A DNA stretch of 64,000 nt. Origin: Conexibacter woesei DSM 14684. GTDB lineage: Bacteria; Actinomycetota; Thermoleophilia; Solirubrobacterales; Solirubrobacteraceae. Positions 7,962-16,160 of this stretch are shown here, piece after piece; the stretch's first letter is position 1; every line of letters starts with the position of its first letter. The position numbers and the translations under genes are program-made. The stretch covers positions 5,504,001 to 5,568,000 of the forward strand of contig NC_013739.1 of the NCBI RefSeq assembly GCF_000025265.1, written 5' to 3'. The notes beneath the pieces were generated by a model, which ran no database searches, was not told where the DNA came from, and saw only the letters and a list, made by a program, of their open reading frames with translations.

Positions 7962-9271
7962 CGCCGCAAGTGGCACGGCGCCGCCGAGCGGCGCTGCCCG
8001 TCGCGCTCGCCGCGCTCGTCGGGCTCGCAATCGTGACGAGCACGAACGTGCCCGCGTCGCCGGCCGGCTCCTCGCAGCCGCCGCTCACCGTCGTGCTGCC
8101 GGCGCCGGTCGCGCAGGCACCACCCGCCGCCGAGCCGGCCGAGCCGCCGGTCGAGGACGCCGAGCCGGCGGCCGCGGAGCTGCCGGAGGCGACGCCCGTC
8201 GCGGACCCGCCGGTCGCGGACCCGCCGGCCACTGACCCGCCGGCCGCCGACGACGACGAGAGCGCGCCCGACGAGACGGCGGGCGAGGAGACGCCGCCCG
8301 CGCAGGATCCCGATCCGGCCCCGCCGGTCGAGCACGTCTTCCTGATCGCGCTCGGCGGCGCCGACGTGAACGCGCTCGCCGGCGACGAGACGGCCGCGCC
8401 CTACCTCGCCGGCACGCTCGCCAAGAGCGGGACGCTGCTGAGCGACTACCGCACGATCGCGCGCGGCGGCCTCGCCAACCGGATCGCGCTGATCAGCGGC
8501 CAGGGCCCGACGACGCAGACGCTCAGCGACTGCACGACCTACGCCGACGTCGAGCCGGCCGATGCGCTCGCCGACGGCCAGGCCGGCGGCGACGGCTGCG
8601 TCTACGGCGTCGGGACCGGCCACCTCGGCGACCAGCTGCGTGCGCTGAAGCGAACGTGGAAGGCGTACGTCGAGCCGGCGGCCGCTGACGCTGCGGCCAC
8701 CTGCGACGCCGGCGCCGACACCACCCGCCGCAACCCCTTCCTGTGGTTCCGCGGCACCGTCGAGGCCGACGACTGCGACGCGCGCAACGTGCCGCTGGCG
8801 CAGCTGGAGAAGGACCTGAGAGATGCCGAGACGACGCCGGCGCTCTCCTGGATCGCGAGCGACGCGCAGCAGGGCTCGGCCGACGCCGACAGATTCCTCG
8901 AGCGCGTCGTGCCGCAGATCCAGAGCTCGCTCGCCTACGCCGGCGGCGGCCTGATCGCGATCGTCGGCGACCAGCCGCCGTCTCCGGCGCCGCCGCCGGA
9001 GACGCCCACGCCGTCGACGCTCGCCCCCACCACCTACGCCAACGTCGGCGACGCCGTCGCGGCCGGCGCCGGCGTCCCGGTCGGCGCGCTGCTGATCTCC
9101 GCCTCGACGCCGTCAGGCAAGGTCGACGCGACCCCGGCCAACGCCTTCACGCTGCTGCGCACGCTGCAGTGGATCTACGGCGTCGACCCGCTCGGATACG
9201 CCGCCGCCGACGGGGTCGCGCCGCTGTCGGACGACCTCGCGCTCAGCGCGGCGCTGCTTCCTCGCGAATGA
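7958..9271 (+). CDS. exported alkaline-phosphatase-superfamily / phosphoesterase-like protein, 437 aa
   Basis: The ATG at 7958 overlaps the previous stop (ATGA). An N-terminal basic region and hydrophobic helix (ALPVALAALVGLAIVTS) are followed by a ~90-residue Pro/Ala/Glu/Asp linker. The folded domain begins HVFLIALGGADVNALAGDET and continues DYRTIARGGLANRIALISGQ, the layout of PF04185-type phosphoesterases and acid phosphatases. The usual active-site NHxS/T or THPS motif is replaced by RGGLAN, so catalysis is uncertain. The tail of the domain (TLLRTLQWIYGVDPLGYAA) matches the 'LRTIEDIFGL' end of the family. It may be a non-catalytic or altered member. Its 3' end overlaps the convergent YceI gene by 29 bases. 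Confidence 0.68.
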   Translation: MTPQVARRRRAALPVALAALVGLAIVTSTNVPASPAGSSQPPLTVVLPAPVAQAPPAAEPAEPPVEDAEPAAAELPEATPVADPPVADPPATDPPAADDDESAPDETAGEETPPAQDPDPAPPVEHVFLIALGGADVNALAGDETAAPYLAGTLAKSGTLLSDYRTIARGGLANRIALISGQGPTTQTLSDCTTYADVEPADALADGQAGGDGCVYGVGTGHLGDQLRALKRTWKAYVEPAAADAAATCDAGADTTRRNPFLWFRGTVEADDCDARNVPLAQLEKDLRDAETTPALSWIASDAQQGSADADRFLERVVPQIQSSLAYAGGGLIAIVGDQPPSPAPPPETPTPSTLAPTTYANVGDAVAAGAGVPVGALLISASTPSGKVDATPANAFTLLRTLQWIYGVDPLGYAAADGVAPLSDDLALSAALLPRE

Positions 9272-9800
9272 GCAGCAGATCGATGTCGACCTCCACATCC
9301 CAGCCGACCGCGTTGCCGCCGCCCGGCAGCTCCATCTGCCAGTCGAAGCCGAAGTCGCGGCGGTCGAAGCTCGTGTGAAGCTGCACTCCCGCGATCTCGC
9401 CGAAGCTGCTCGGTCGCGGCGGGGCGTAGCAACCGGTGGCGATGACCGGGCGCGTGACGCCCCGCATCGTGAGCTCGCCGTCGACCTCTGCCCGGCCGTC
9501 GTCGTCGAGCCGAATCGCCGCCGAGTGGAACGCGATCTCGGGATGGCGCTCGGCATCGAAGAAATCCGGCCCGAGCACGCTCGCTCGCATCGCGGCCGGC
9601 TCGCCCACGGAGATGGAATCGACCCGCGCGGACCCCTCCAGCGCCAGCGCGTCCTCGCTGCCGCGCAGCGTTGCCGTGACGTCTGACAGCGAGCCGCGAT
9701 ACCAGAAGACGCCGGAGTGACGCACCGCGAACGCGAAGCTCGAGGGCAGCGGCTGGGCGCGGAAGGTGCCCGCGAAGGGCTGGATTGCGAGTGAGGCCAT
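9243..9800 (-). CDS. YceI-family protein
   Basis: 185 residues with the YceI lipocalin-like pattern: SSFAFAVRHSGVFWYRGSL at the start, then VLGPDFFDAERHPEIAFHS and GELTMRGVTRPVIATGCYA. The C-terminal strand FGFDWQMELPGGGNAVGWDV is also family-typical. YceI proteins bind long isoprenoid or lipid-like chains in an eight-stranded barrel. There is no signal peptide from this ATG, so this copy should be cytoplasmic. It lies just downstream of the SigJ-type sigma gene, 67 bases away on the same strand, so it may belong to that transcript or be a target of that sigma factor; YceI genes are often regulated by ECF sigma factors, so the link is plausible but inferred. Confidence 0.88.
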   Translation of the reverse strand: MASLAIQPFAGTFRAQPLPSSFAFAVRHSGVFWYRGSLSDVTATLRGSEDALALEGSARVDSISVGEPAAMRASVLGPDFFDAERHPEIAFHSAAIRLDDDGRAEVDGELTMRGVTRPVIATGCYAPPRPSSFGEIAGVQLHTSFDRRDFGFDWQMELPGGGNAVGWDVEVDIDLLLIREEAAPR

Positions 9801-9867
9801 GAGGATTCTCCTGGTCGTGTTCGGCTGCTCGCAGGTCTGACAACGCAGCGTGGCGCTTTGTGACAGC

Positions 9868-10890
9868 TCAGAGATGGGCGAGCTTGTCGGGGTTGCGCAC
9901 GACGCGCACCGTCTGGATCCGGCCGTCGACGACATCCACCGTGAGCACGCTCGTGACTCGCACGTCAGCCTGCTGCCGGGAAACGGCCCGATCCGTCTGG
10001 CCTCCGACGGCGCCTCGGGCGCTCTGCACGAGCGCGGCGAGCTGCGTCGCGTCACCGTCCCCGGACAGTACGAGCGCCAGCACGTTCTCGGCCGCGAGCC
10101 GCTCGGCCTCGCCGAGCTCCCGCTCTGCCGGGCCTCGCACCACGCGACCAGGCTGGCCGTTGACCCTCACCCGTCGGCTCTCGAGCTCGCCGGAAGCAGA
10201 GCGTCCGTGTGCCACGGCGGCCATGAAGCGCGCGATCGGCGCGGCGCCGAAGAGCGGCTCCGGCGCCGCCATCGCCTTGCCGCCGCCGTCGGCGTACAGA
10301 GCGGCGTCCTTCGCCAGCAGCTGCTCCAAGGCCTCCAGGTCGCCCTCCTCGGCGGCCGCGAGAAACCGTTCGAGCAACGTGTCGCGGGCGACCTCGTCGG
10401 CGTCGAAGCGCGGGCGGCTGGCATCGATGTGCTTCCGCGCCCGCGTCACGAGCTGCCGCGAGTTCACTTCGGTCTGCTCGATGACGGCGGCGATCTCCGC
10501 ATACCCGTAGCCGAACACCTCACGCAGCAGATACGCCGCTCGCTCGACCGGGGTCAGCCGCTCCAGCAGCACCAGCAGCGCCAGCGACAGCGAATCCTCC
10601 AGCTCGGCGCGCGACGCCGGGTCGGGTGCCGGATCCTCGACCAGCGGCTCTGGCAGCCACGGCCCGACATACGACTCGCGACGAGCCCGCGCCGACTTCA
10701 GAACGTTGATCGCGAGCCGCGTCGCCACCGTCGTCATCCAAGCCGCCGGCTCGTCGATCGAATCCTCGTGCCGCGTCAGGCGCAGAAGCGCCTCCTGCGC
10801 CACGTCCTCGGCCTCCGAGACGCTGCCGAGCATCCGGTAGGCGATGCCGAACCCGTGCCGGCGCAGCTCCTCGAGTTCCTTGTCGTCCAT
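9868..10890 (-). CDS. ECF RNA polymerase sigma factor, SigJ (ECF41) type
   Basis: 340 residues. Region 2 is seen as FGIAYRMLGSVSEAEDVAQE and the following RLTRHEDSIDEPAAWMTTVA. Region 4 is LTPVERAAYLLREVFGYGYA with EIAAVIEQTEVNSRQLVTRA. After residue ~190 comes the SnoaL-like C-terminal extension (TLLERFLAAAEEGDLEALEQ ... LTVDVVDGRIQTVRVVRNPD), the NPDKL ending being characteristic of the SigJ/ECF41 group. In that group the extension replaces the anti-sigma factor and tunes activity. The start codon overlaps the stop of the upstream LLM-type gene (TGATG), so translation is coupled. Confidence 0.92.
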   Translation of the reverse strand: MDDKELEELRRHGFGIAYRMLGSVSEAEDVAQEALLRLTRHEDSIDEPAAWMTTVATRLAINVLKSARARRESYVGPWLPEPLVEDPAPDPASRAELEDSLSLALLVLLERLTPVERAAYLLREVFGYGYAEIAAVIEQTEVNSRQLVTRARKHIDASRPRFDADEVARDTLLERFLAAAEEGDLEALEQLLAKDAALYADGGGKAMAAPEPLFGAAPIARFMAAVAHGRSASGELESRRVRVNGQPGRVVRGPAERELGEAERLAAENVLALVLSGDGDATQLAALVQSARGAVGGQTDRAVSRQQADVRVTSVLTVDVVDGRIQTVRVVRNPDKLAHL

Positions 10891-11501
10891 CAGCTGGTGC
10901 GGCCCTGCCCAGGCTTCCCTAGCCGCGGGGTCCTGCTTCGATCGCCGCCGCCACTTCGCTCACGCGTGGCTGCACGCCGCAGGGCGCGATCGAGCGGGCG
11001 GCGCCGGGTCGCCCACCTGCCTGCGACCCAGACGGGAATGCGCGGCTTCTGCACGGGCGCGGGCTCGAACCCGCCGGACCAGAGCGACGTGAGGGTCTCC
11101 AGGCCTCGGTCCAGCAGCTCGGCGCGGCGACGCGGATCGAGCTCCTCGCCGAAGGGCTCGAGTTCGCCGTTGCGGTCGTTGCCGAGGCCGACGCCAAGGG
11201 TCAGGCGACCGCGGCAGAGCAGGTCGAGCGTGACGGTCTCGCGCGCGACCTTCTGGACCCGGCGACGCGAGAGCGGGGTGACCATCGGGCCGATGCGAAG
11301 GCGCGCGGTGGACCGGGCGATCGCGGCGAGGGCGACCCACGGGTCGGCAACCGCCCTGACCGGCGCGCGGTAGTTCACGTGGTCCCAGAGGAAGAAGCCG
11401 TCCCAACCTCGCTCCTCGGCACGGCACGCCAGCTCGCACAGCGTGTTCGGGTCGACCAGCTCGTCGAACGGCGCAAGGAAGATGCCCCGCTTCGCGCTCA
11501 T
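10890..11501 (-). CDS. LLM-class (F420-dependent-type) oxidoreductase, C-terminally shortened
   Basis: The frame opens MSAKRGIFLAPFDELVDPNT and carries the LLM-class TIM-barrel pattern: GWDGFFLWDHVNYRAPV, LRIGPMVTPLSRRRVQKVAR, LTLGVGLGNDRNGELEPFGE, and PRIPVWVAGRWATRRRPLDRAL. Family members run ~270-330 residues. This one has 203 and after WVAGRW the sequence turns into Arg/Gly-rich text unlike the family. Another frame just beyond continues VQPRVSEVAAAIEAGPRG, which fits the missing barrel better, so a frameshift and/or deletion is likely. The stop codon overlaps the sigma-factor start by one base. Enzymatic function is doubtful. Confidence 0.72.
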   Translation of the reverse strand: MSAKRGIFLAPFDELVDPNTLCELACRAEERGWDGFFLWDHVNYRAPVRAVADPWVALAAIARSTARLRIGPMVTPLSRRRVQKVARETVTLDLLCRGRLTLGVGLGNDRNGELEPFGEELDPRRRAELLDRGLETLTSLWSGGFEPAPVQKPRIPVWVAGRWATRRRPLDRALRRAATRERSGGGDRSRTPRLGKPGQGRTS

Positions 11502-11630
11502 CCGATCCTCCGCTCCTCAGCTTTCCGGCTCGTCAGCGTGAACACGCTAGCCGACGCTGCCCGGTCAGGCGACGGAGGCACTGCCCCCGCACCGGTTCGT
11601 GACGGTGCGGGAGCGCGCTCCTGGCGGCTG

Positions 11631-13094
11631 TCAGGTGGGCCAGCCGGCTCGGCTGCTGATCTCGGTCGCGGACTGTCCCGCGTCGCGGACGACGCGCTCG
11701 ACGTCGACACCGACGTGCAATCCGCGCCACAGCAGGATCTTTCCGTCGACCATCACCGTGTCGACGTTGCGCGGCTGACCGAGCCCGACGATCTGGGTCG
11801 CGGGATCGCCGGGCGGCGCCATGTTCGGATCGAGCCGGTTGATCGTGATCACGTCTGCCCGCTTGCCCGGCGTCAGCGAACCGACCACGTCGCCCAGTCC
11901 GAGCGTGTTGGCGCCCTCGACGGTCGCCAGCTCGAGCACGCGGCGATAGGTGATGCCGGGCACGGCACCGAGACGGTTCGTCGTCATCGTGTGCAGCATG
12001 CGCATCGCCGTGAACAGGTTCGCGCCGTCCCCCGCGCTCGCGTCGATCGAGAGGCCGAGCTTCGCCCCGGCGGCGACCAGCTCCGCGTAGCGGATCTGCT
12101 CCTCGGGCCCGCGAGCCGCCTCGCCGACTGAAGAGATGCTCCATCCGGTTCCGCGCTCGACGACGATCGCGTTCTCGGCTTCGGTCGTCAGGGTCGGGTG
12201 AACGAGCAGCAGGTCGGGACCGAGCAGTCTCTCCTGCTCGAGCATCGTCACGAGACCTCTCGGCGACGCGTGCAGCGTGATCGGCAGCCCGAGCTCACGC
12301 GCCGAGGTCCAGTCCTGACGCGCCAGCTCGATCGTGATCGAGCCGCGCGGGCTCTGTCCGGGAACGACGTTGCGCGACGCTATCCCCAGGTGCAGCAGGC
12401 CGCGTGTCGTGCTCGCGCGCGAGAACCAGCGATCCTTGGTGCGGCGGATGCCGTCCACGTCCATCGGCACGTCGAGCGGGCCTCTCTGCGCCCACCCGTA
12501 CGAGAAGCGGCCGCGAACCCCGGCGTCGAGCAACCCGCGCAGCGAGGCGTCGGCGTACTCGGGACCGCGCACGTTGTGGGACCAGTCGTGGACCGTGGTG
12601 ATGCCGGAGGCGACCCCCTCCAGCAGACCGAGCCGCGTGGAGCGGTAGGTGTCGATCGGAGTGAAGTGCGGACCGAGGATGTTCGTGACGTTGAAGTACG
12701 CACGGTCCGCTACGCCATTCACCATGAACGCGCGCATCGATGCATTCCAGAGATGCCAATGCGTGTCGACCAGACCCGGCATCACGATCTTGTCGCGCGC
12801 ATCGATCGACACCGCACCATGCGCGCGCAACCGCTCGCCGACCGCGACGATCTGCCCGTTCCGCACGTGGACGTCGCCACGCGGCAGATCTCCGATCGCC
12901 GGATCCATCGAGAGCACGAACCCGTCCCGCAAGACGTACTCGTTGCCGCGCGGCGGCGTCGGCCCTCCCCATCCACCGCCGCCGTGGCGCTGGCTCGCAC
13001 CGGCCGACGGCGCCGCAGCCGCCGCTCCGACAGCCGCCGCCGCTGTCGCTCCACCTATCAACGTGCGCCGCGTAACTCTGGCTCGCTCACTCAC
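11631..13094 (-). CDS. Tat-exported amidohydrolase-family protein, 487 aa
   Basis: The N-terminus (RVTRRTLIGGATAAAAVGAA) is a twin-arginine signal; the mature protein starts near residue 35. The amidohydrolase fold follows: an N-terminal beta-sandwich (GQIVAVGERLRAHGAVSIDA), the metal motif GLVDTHWHLW (HxH), later His in LGLPITLHASPRG and LLLVHPTLT, and the metal/catalytic Asp in LSIDASAGDGANLF. The C-terminal GSLTPGKRADVITI and VMVDGKILLWRG are typical of the ATZ/TRZ/guanine-deaminase branch. The substrate is unknown; export suggests scavenging or detoxification outside the membrane. It is on the same strand as the LLM/sigma/YceI run but 129 bases upstream of it. Confidence 0.85.
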   Translation of the reverse strand: MSERARVTRRTLIGGATAAAAVGAAAAAPSAGASQRHGGGGWGGPTPPRGNEYVLRDGFVLSMDPAIGDLPRGDVHVRNGQIVAVGERLRAHGAVSIDARDKIVMPGLVDTHWHLWNASMRAFMVNGVADRAYFNVTNILGPHFTPIDTYRSTRLGLLEGVASGITTVHDWSHNVRGPEYADASLRGLLDAGVRGRFSYGWAQRGPLDVPMDVDGIRRTKDRWFSRASTTRGLLHLGIASRNVVPGQSPRGSITIELARQDWTSARELGLPITLHASPRGLVTMLEQERLLGPDLLLVHPTLTTEAENAIVVERGTGWSISSVGEAARGPEEQIRYAELVAAGAKLGLSIDASAGDGANLFTAMRMLHTMTTNRLGAVPGITYRRVLELATVEGANTLGLGDVVGSLTPGKRADVITINRLDPNMAPPGDPATQIVGLGQPRNVDTVMVDGKILLWRGLHVGVDVERVVRDAGQSATEISSRAGWPT

Positions 13095-13301
13095 CAGCAG
13101 CTCCTCTCAGGGGCTCACTTCATGATCGTTCCGCATCCCGCACCATTGATGGGATTTTGGATACGGCATCCTATTCACACGCCAACTCACGATGCAAGCG
13201 CGCGTGCCGATCGCAGAGCCGAACGGGCGATGCCCTGCGCGATGAGTCCTACGGCGTCCGGCAGTCGTACTGTTCGAACCCGTGACCGAGGAGGATGTCT
13301 G

Positions 13302-13865
13302 ATGCGCAGCGTGACCTATTCGATGAGCGTCTCACTTGATGGCTACATCGTCGGGCCGGACGGCGGCTTCGACTGGACGGTGCCCGACGAGGAGGTCTTT
13401 CGCCTCGCGACCGACGAGGTGCGCGGCGCCGGCGTCCATCTGCTGGGGCGGCGGCTGTACGAGACGATGCTGTACTGGGAGACCGCGGAGCAGAACCCGT
13501 CGCTCGACTTCTCGACGGTTGAATTCGCCGCGATCTGGAGGGCGCTCCCGAAGGTGGTGTTCTCCACCGCGCTGTCGGCGGTGCAGGGCAATGCCCGCCT
13601 GGCTTCCGGCAGCCTGGCGGAGGAGATCGAGCGGTTGCGAGCGGAGCCGGCGGAGGGCGACATCGCGATCGGCGGCGCGACGCTCGCTGCCGAGGCCGCC
13701 GCGTCGGATCTGATCGACGAGTACCGGGCCCGCGTGTACCCGGTGCTGGTCGGCGGCGGCACCCCGTTCTTTCCTCAGCAGCAGCGCCAGTTCGATCTCG
13801 AACTCGTCGAGACCCGCAGCTTCAACGCGAGAGTCGTCTACCTCCGTTACCGCGTGGCGCGCTAA
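13302..13865 (+). CDS. dihydrofolate-reductase-family protein (RibD C-terminal-like)
   Basis: ATG at 13302 with a ribosome site GAGGAGG 8 bases upstream. 187 residues: MRSVTYSMSVSLDGYIVGPD is the family-typical first strand, then GVHLLGRRLYETMLYWETAE, LPKVVFSTALSA, the nucleotide-binding IAIGGATLAAEAAASDLIDE and YPVLVGGGTPFF. The fold is that of bacterial and archaeal RibD reductase domains, using NADPH. It is not a classical folate enzyme; substrates of these stand-alone copies are mostly unknown. A second, diverged copy lies at 38423-38986 on the other strand. The 207-base gap before it (13095-13301) separates it from the divergent amidohydrolase and holds no evident gene. Confidence 0.88.
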   Translation: MRSVTYSMSVSLDGYIVGPDGGFDWTVPDEEVFRLATDEVRGAGVHLLGRRLYETMLYWETAEQNPSLDFSTVEFAAIWRALPKVVFSTALSAVQGNARLASGSLAEEIERLRAEPAEGDIAIGGATLAAEAAASDLIDEYRARVYPVLVGGGTPFFPQQQRQFDLELVETRSFNARVVYLRYRVAR

Positions 13866-13910
13866 CCGTCGAGCAGCTCGCTCACACAGGAGCCCCGGCG
13901 ACCACCGTGG

Positions 13911-14519
13911 CTAGAGAACGTGGCGGCCCAGCGTGTCGGCGATCAGGCCGTCGACGAAGCGCCGGGGGATGCGGGCGCCGGTGAGCGCGCGGTAGACGAT
14001 CGGCCCGCAGAGGGCGTCGAGAGCTGCGTCGACGTCAAGCTCGGAGGAGAGCTCGCCGGCGTCGATGCCGCGTTGGAGCAGCGCACGTTCGCGCATGCGC
14101 TGCGGATCGAGCCAGCGCTCGTGGAAGAGGCGTGCCATCTCCGGGTCGTGCTGCGCCTCGCCGATCAGTGCCAGCAGGACCTTCCCGGCGGGGTCTCTGG
14201 TGACGAAGCGCGCGAGGGCGTGCAGGTATCTGCGCGTCCCCTCGACGACTGGGCCGGCCTCGGGGATCGCCAGCTGGCGGGCCGCATCCTCGCTCAGCGT
14301 GTCGAGCAGGATGTCGACCTTCGACGGCCACCAGCGATAGATCGTCTGCTTGGCGACTCTCGCGCGCGCCGCGATGCCCTCGATCGAGACGCCGTTGAAG
14401 CCGCGCTCGGCGAGCAGGTCGTCGGCGGCGTGGAGCACGGCGAGGCGCGCTCTCTCGTCGCGCCGATGCGGCGCACGGCCCTTCGGGGCACGGGATCCGT
14501 CGCTGGCCGGTGGCGTCAT
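13911..14519 (-). CDS. TetR-family transcriptional repressor
   Basis: 202 residues. The N-terminal helix-turn-helix is clear: RLAVLHAADDLLAERGFNGV, then SIEGIAARARVAKQTIYRWW and PSKVDILLDTLSEDA. The rest is the helical ligand-binding and dimer domain (LHALARFVTRDPAGKVLLAL). The gene points away from the MFS exporter at 14631, and the gap between them contains a strong double operator (14536-14583). The pair looks like a classical drug- or metabolite-responsive repressor with its exporter. Confidence 0.93.
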   Translation of the reverse strand: MTPPASDGSRAPKGRAPHRRDERARLAVLHAADDLLAERGFNGVSIEGIAARARVAKQTIYRWWPSKVDILLDTLSEDAARQLAIPEAGPVVEGTRRYLHALARFVTRDPAGKVLLALIGEAQHDPEMARLFHERWLDPQRMRERALLQRGIDAGELSSELDVDAALDALCGPIVYRALTGARIPRRFVDGLIADTLGRHVL

Positions 14520-14535
14520 CCGCAGCGGATGTTAG

Positions 14536-14583
14536 CGCAACGGTGCGTCTCGTCACACTGGCTAGACAAGACGCACCGTTGCG
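14536..14583. promoter_or_regulatory. double TetR operator in the divergent TetR/MFS promoter
   Basis: A perfect 15-bp inverted repeat (14536-14550 and 14569-14583, 18 bases between). Each arm is itself a near-palindrome of the form GACGCA-NNNN-TGCGTC (right arm GACGCACCGTTGCGTC; left arm GCGCAACGGTGCGTC). Two dimer sites in tandem between divergent start codons are typical of TetR autoregulation plus exporter control. Confidence 0.75.
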
Positions 14584-14630
14584 TCTACTTTGAATTGCAT
14601 GACGTCTCGAGACACCCCTCCTCAGAAGCG

Positions 14631-16160
14631 ATGACGGCCGTCGCCACAGCGGTGCGCCGCCCCGTCGGCGCGACGCGGGCCGTCGGCGCGATCGCACCGG
14701 CGGTCGTGCTCGTGACCGGCATGGTCGCCGCCGTCAACCTCGCGATCCCCGAGCTGCAGGCGAGCAGCCTGCGGCCGTCGATGTCAGGCACCGCCTGGAT
14801 CGTCGACAGCTACACGCTCGTCCTCGCCTGTCTGCTGATCCCGGCGGGCGCGCTCGGCGACCGCTTCGGACGCAAGCGCGGGATGCTGCTCGGCCTCAGC
14901 GTCTTCGCCGTCGGCTCGGCGGTCGCGGCGCTCGCGCCGAGCGTCGCCGTGCTGATGGCCGGCCGCGCGCTCAGCGGCGTCGGCGCCGCGCTCGTGCTGC
15001 CCGCGACGCTCGCGGTGACGCTCGCGCGCGTCGCCCCGCCCGACCGGCCCCAAGCGCTCGCCGCGTGGTCGGCGCTGACCGGGATCGGCGGCTCGCTCGG
15101 CAACCTCGGCGGCGGCCTGGCGGTCGAGCTGGGCGGCTGGCGCGCGCTGTTCTGGGCCGGCGTGCCGATCGCGCTCGGCGCGGCGGCGCTGATCGCCGCG
15201 CAGGTGCCACGCCAGGCACCGCACCAGGACCCGGTCGACGGCGGCGGAGCCGTCCTGCTCACCGCCGGAACGGTCGCGCTGCTCTACGGCATCATCGAGG
15301 CGCCCGGACACGGCTGGGGCTCGCGGCAGGTCGTCGGGGCACTGCTGCTGGCGGTCGTCCTGCTGGCGGTCTTCGCCTGGTACGAGCTGCGGCGGGCGCA
15401 CCCGATGCTCGACCCGCGCCTGTTCAGGTTGCCCGGCGTGCGCGCCGGCGCGCTCGGGATCGTCGCGCTGTTCTTCGCACTGTTCGGCCTCTTCTACGTC
15501 AACGCCCAGTACTTCCAGGACGTCAAGGGGTACTCGGCGCTGCTGACGGGCATCTGCGTGCTGCCCGTCGCGGTCGTGATCCCGTTCGCCAGTGCGCGCA
15601 GCACGCGACTCGTCGAGCGCGTCGGCGCGCTGGCCACGATCGCGCTGGGGATGGTGGCCGTCGCGGTCGGCCTGGTGCTCTTGTCGCTGGCGACCGCCGA
15701 GACCCCGTACGCGCCGTACGCGGTGGCGCTGGTCGTCGTCAGCGCCGGGATGGGGCTGGCGATGCCGCCGCTCTCCGGGATGATGGTCCACGCGCTCCCG
15801 CCGACCCACGCGGGTGTTGCCTCCGGCCTGAACAGCACGACGCGCGAGCTCGGCTCGGCGCTCGGCGTCGCCGTGATCAGCACGATCTTCGGCTCGCGCT
15901 TCGCCGACCGGCTGCCTGACGCGCTGCGCGACGTCCCCGAAGCCCCCGGCGAGGCGATCCGCGGCTCGGTCACGGCCGCGCTGCGGTACGCGGAGCAGGT
16001 CCCGGACCCGGCCGTCCGCGCCCAGCTCGTCGACGGCGCGCGCGACGCGTTCACCGCCGGCACCGCCGTCGGCCTTCGCGTCGGCGCCGCACTGATCCTG
16101 CTGGCGACGCTCGTCGTCGCTCACCAGCACACGTCGAACCAACGAAAGGACGCGTCGTGA
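14631..16160 (+). CDS. MFS drug exporter, DHA2-type (14 TM)
   Basis: 509 residues from ATG 14631. About 14 hydrophobic spans are seen. Motif A is GALGDRFGRKRGMLLG after TM2; motif C-like SGVGAALVLPATLAV follows. The long length and C-terminal spans (FFALFGLFYVNAQYFQDVKG; ALVVVSAGMGLAMPPLSGMM; SALGVAVISTIFG) place it in the EmrB/QacA DHA2 group, proton-driven exporters of lipophilic compounds. It is under control of the divergent TetR gene through the double operator. The stop overlaps the next start (GTGA), so the NmrA-like gene is co-translated. Confidence 0.9.
   Translation: MTAVATAVRRPVGATRAVGAIAPAVVLVTGMVAAVNLAIPELQASSLRPSMSGTAWIVDSYTLVLACLLIPAGALGDRFGRKRGMLLGLSVFAVGSAVAALAPSVAVLMAGRALSGVGAALVLPATLAVTLARVAPPDRPQALAAWSALTGIGGSLGNLGGGLAVELGGWRALFWAGVPIALGAAALIAAQVPRQAPHQDPVDGGGAVLLTAGTVALLYGIIEAPGHGWGSRQVVGALLLAVVLLAVFAWYELRRAHPMLDPRLFRLPGVRAGALGIVALFFALFGLFYVNAQYFQDVKGYSALLTGICVLPVAVVIPFASARSTRLVERVGALATIALGMVAVAVGLVLLSLATAETPYAPYAVALVVVSAGMGLAMPPLSGMMVHALPPTHAGVASGLNSTTRELGSALGVAVISTIFGSRFADRLPDALRDVPEAPGEAIRGSVTAALRYAEQVPDPAVRAQLVDGARDAFTAGTAVGLRVGAALILLATLVVAHQHTSNQRKDAS

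Noticed and set aside
14784-16142. Minus-strand open frame (~452 codons) opposite the MFS gene
   Set aside because: Charged low-complexity text; the MFS protein on the other strand has clear motifs.
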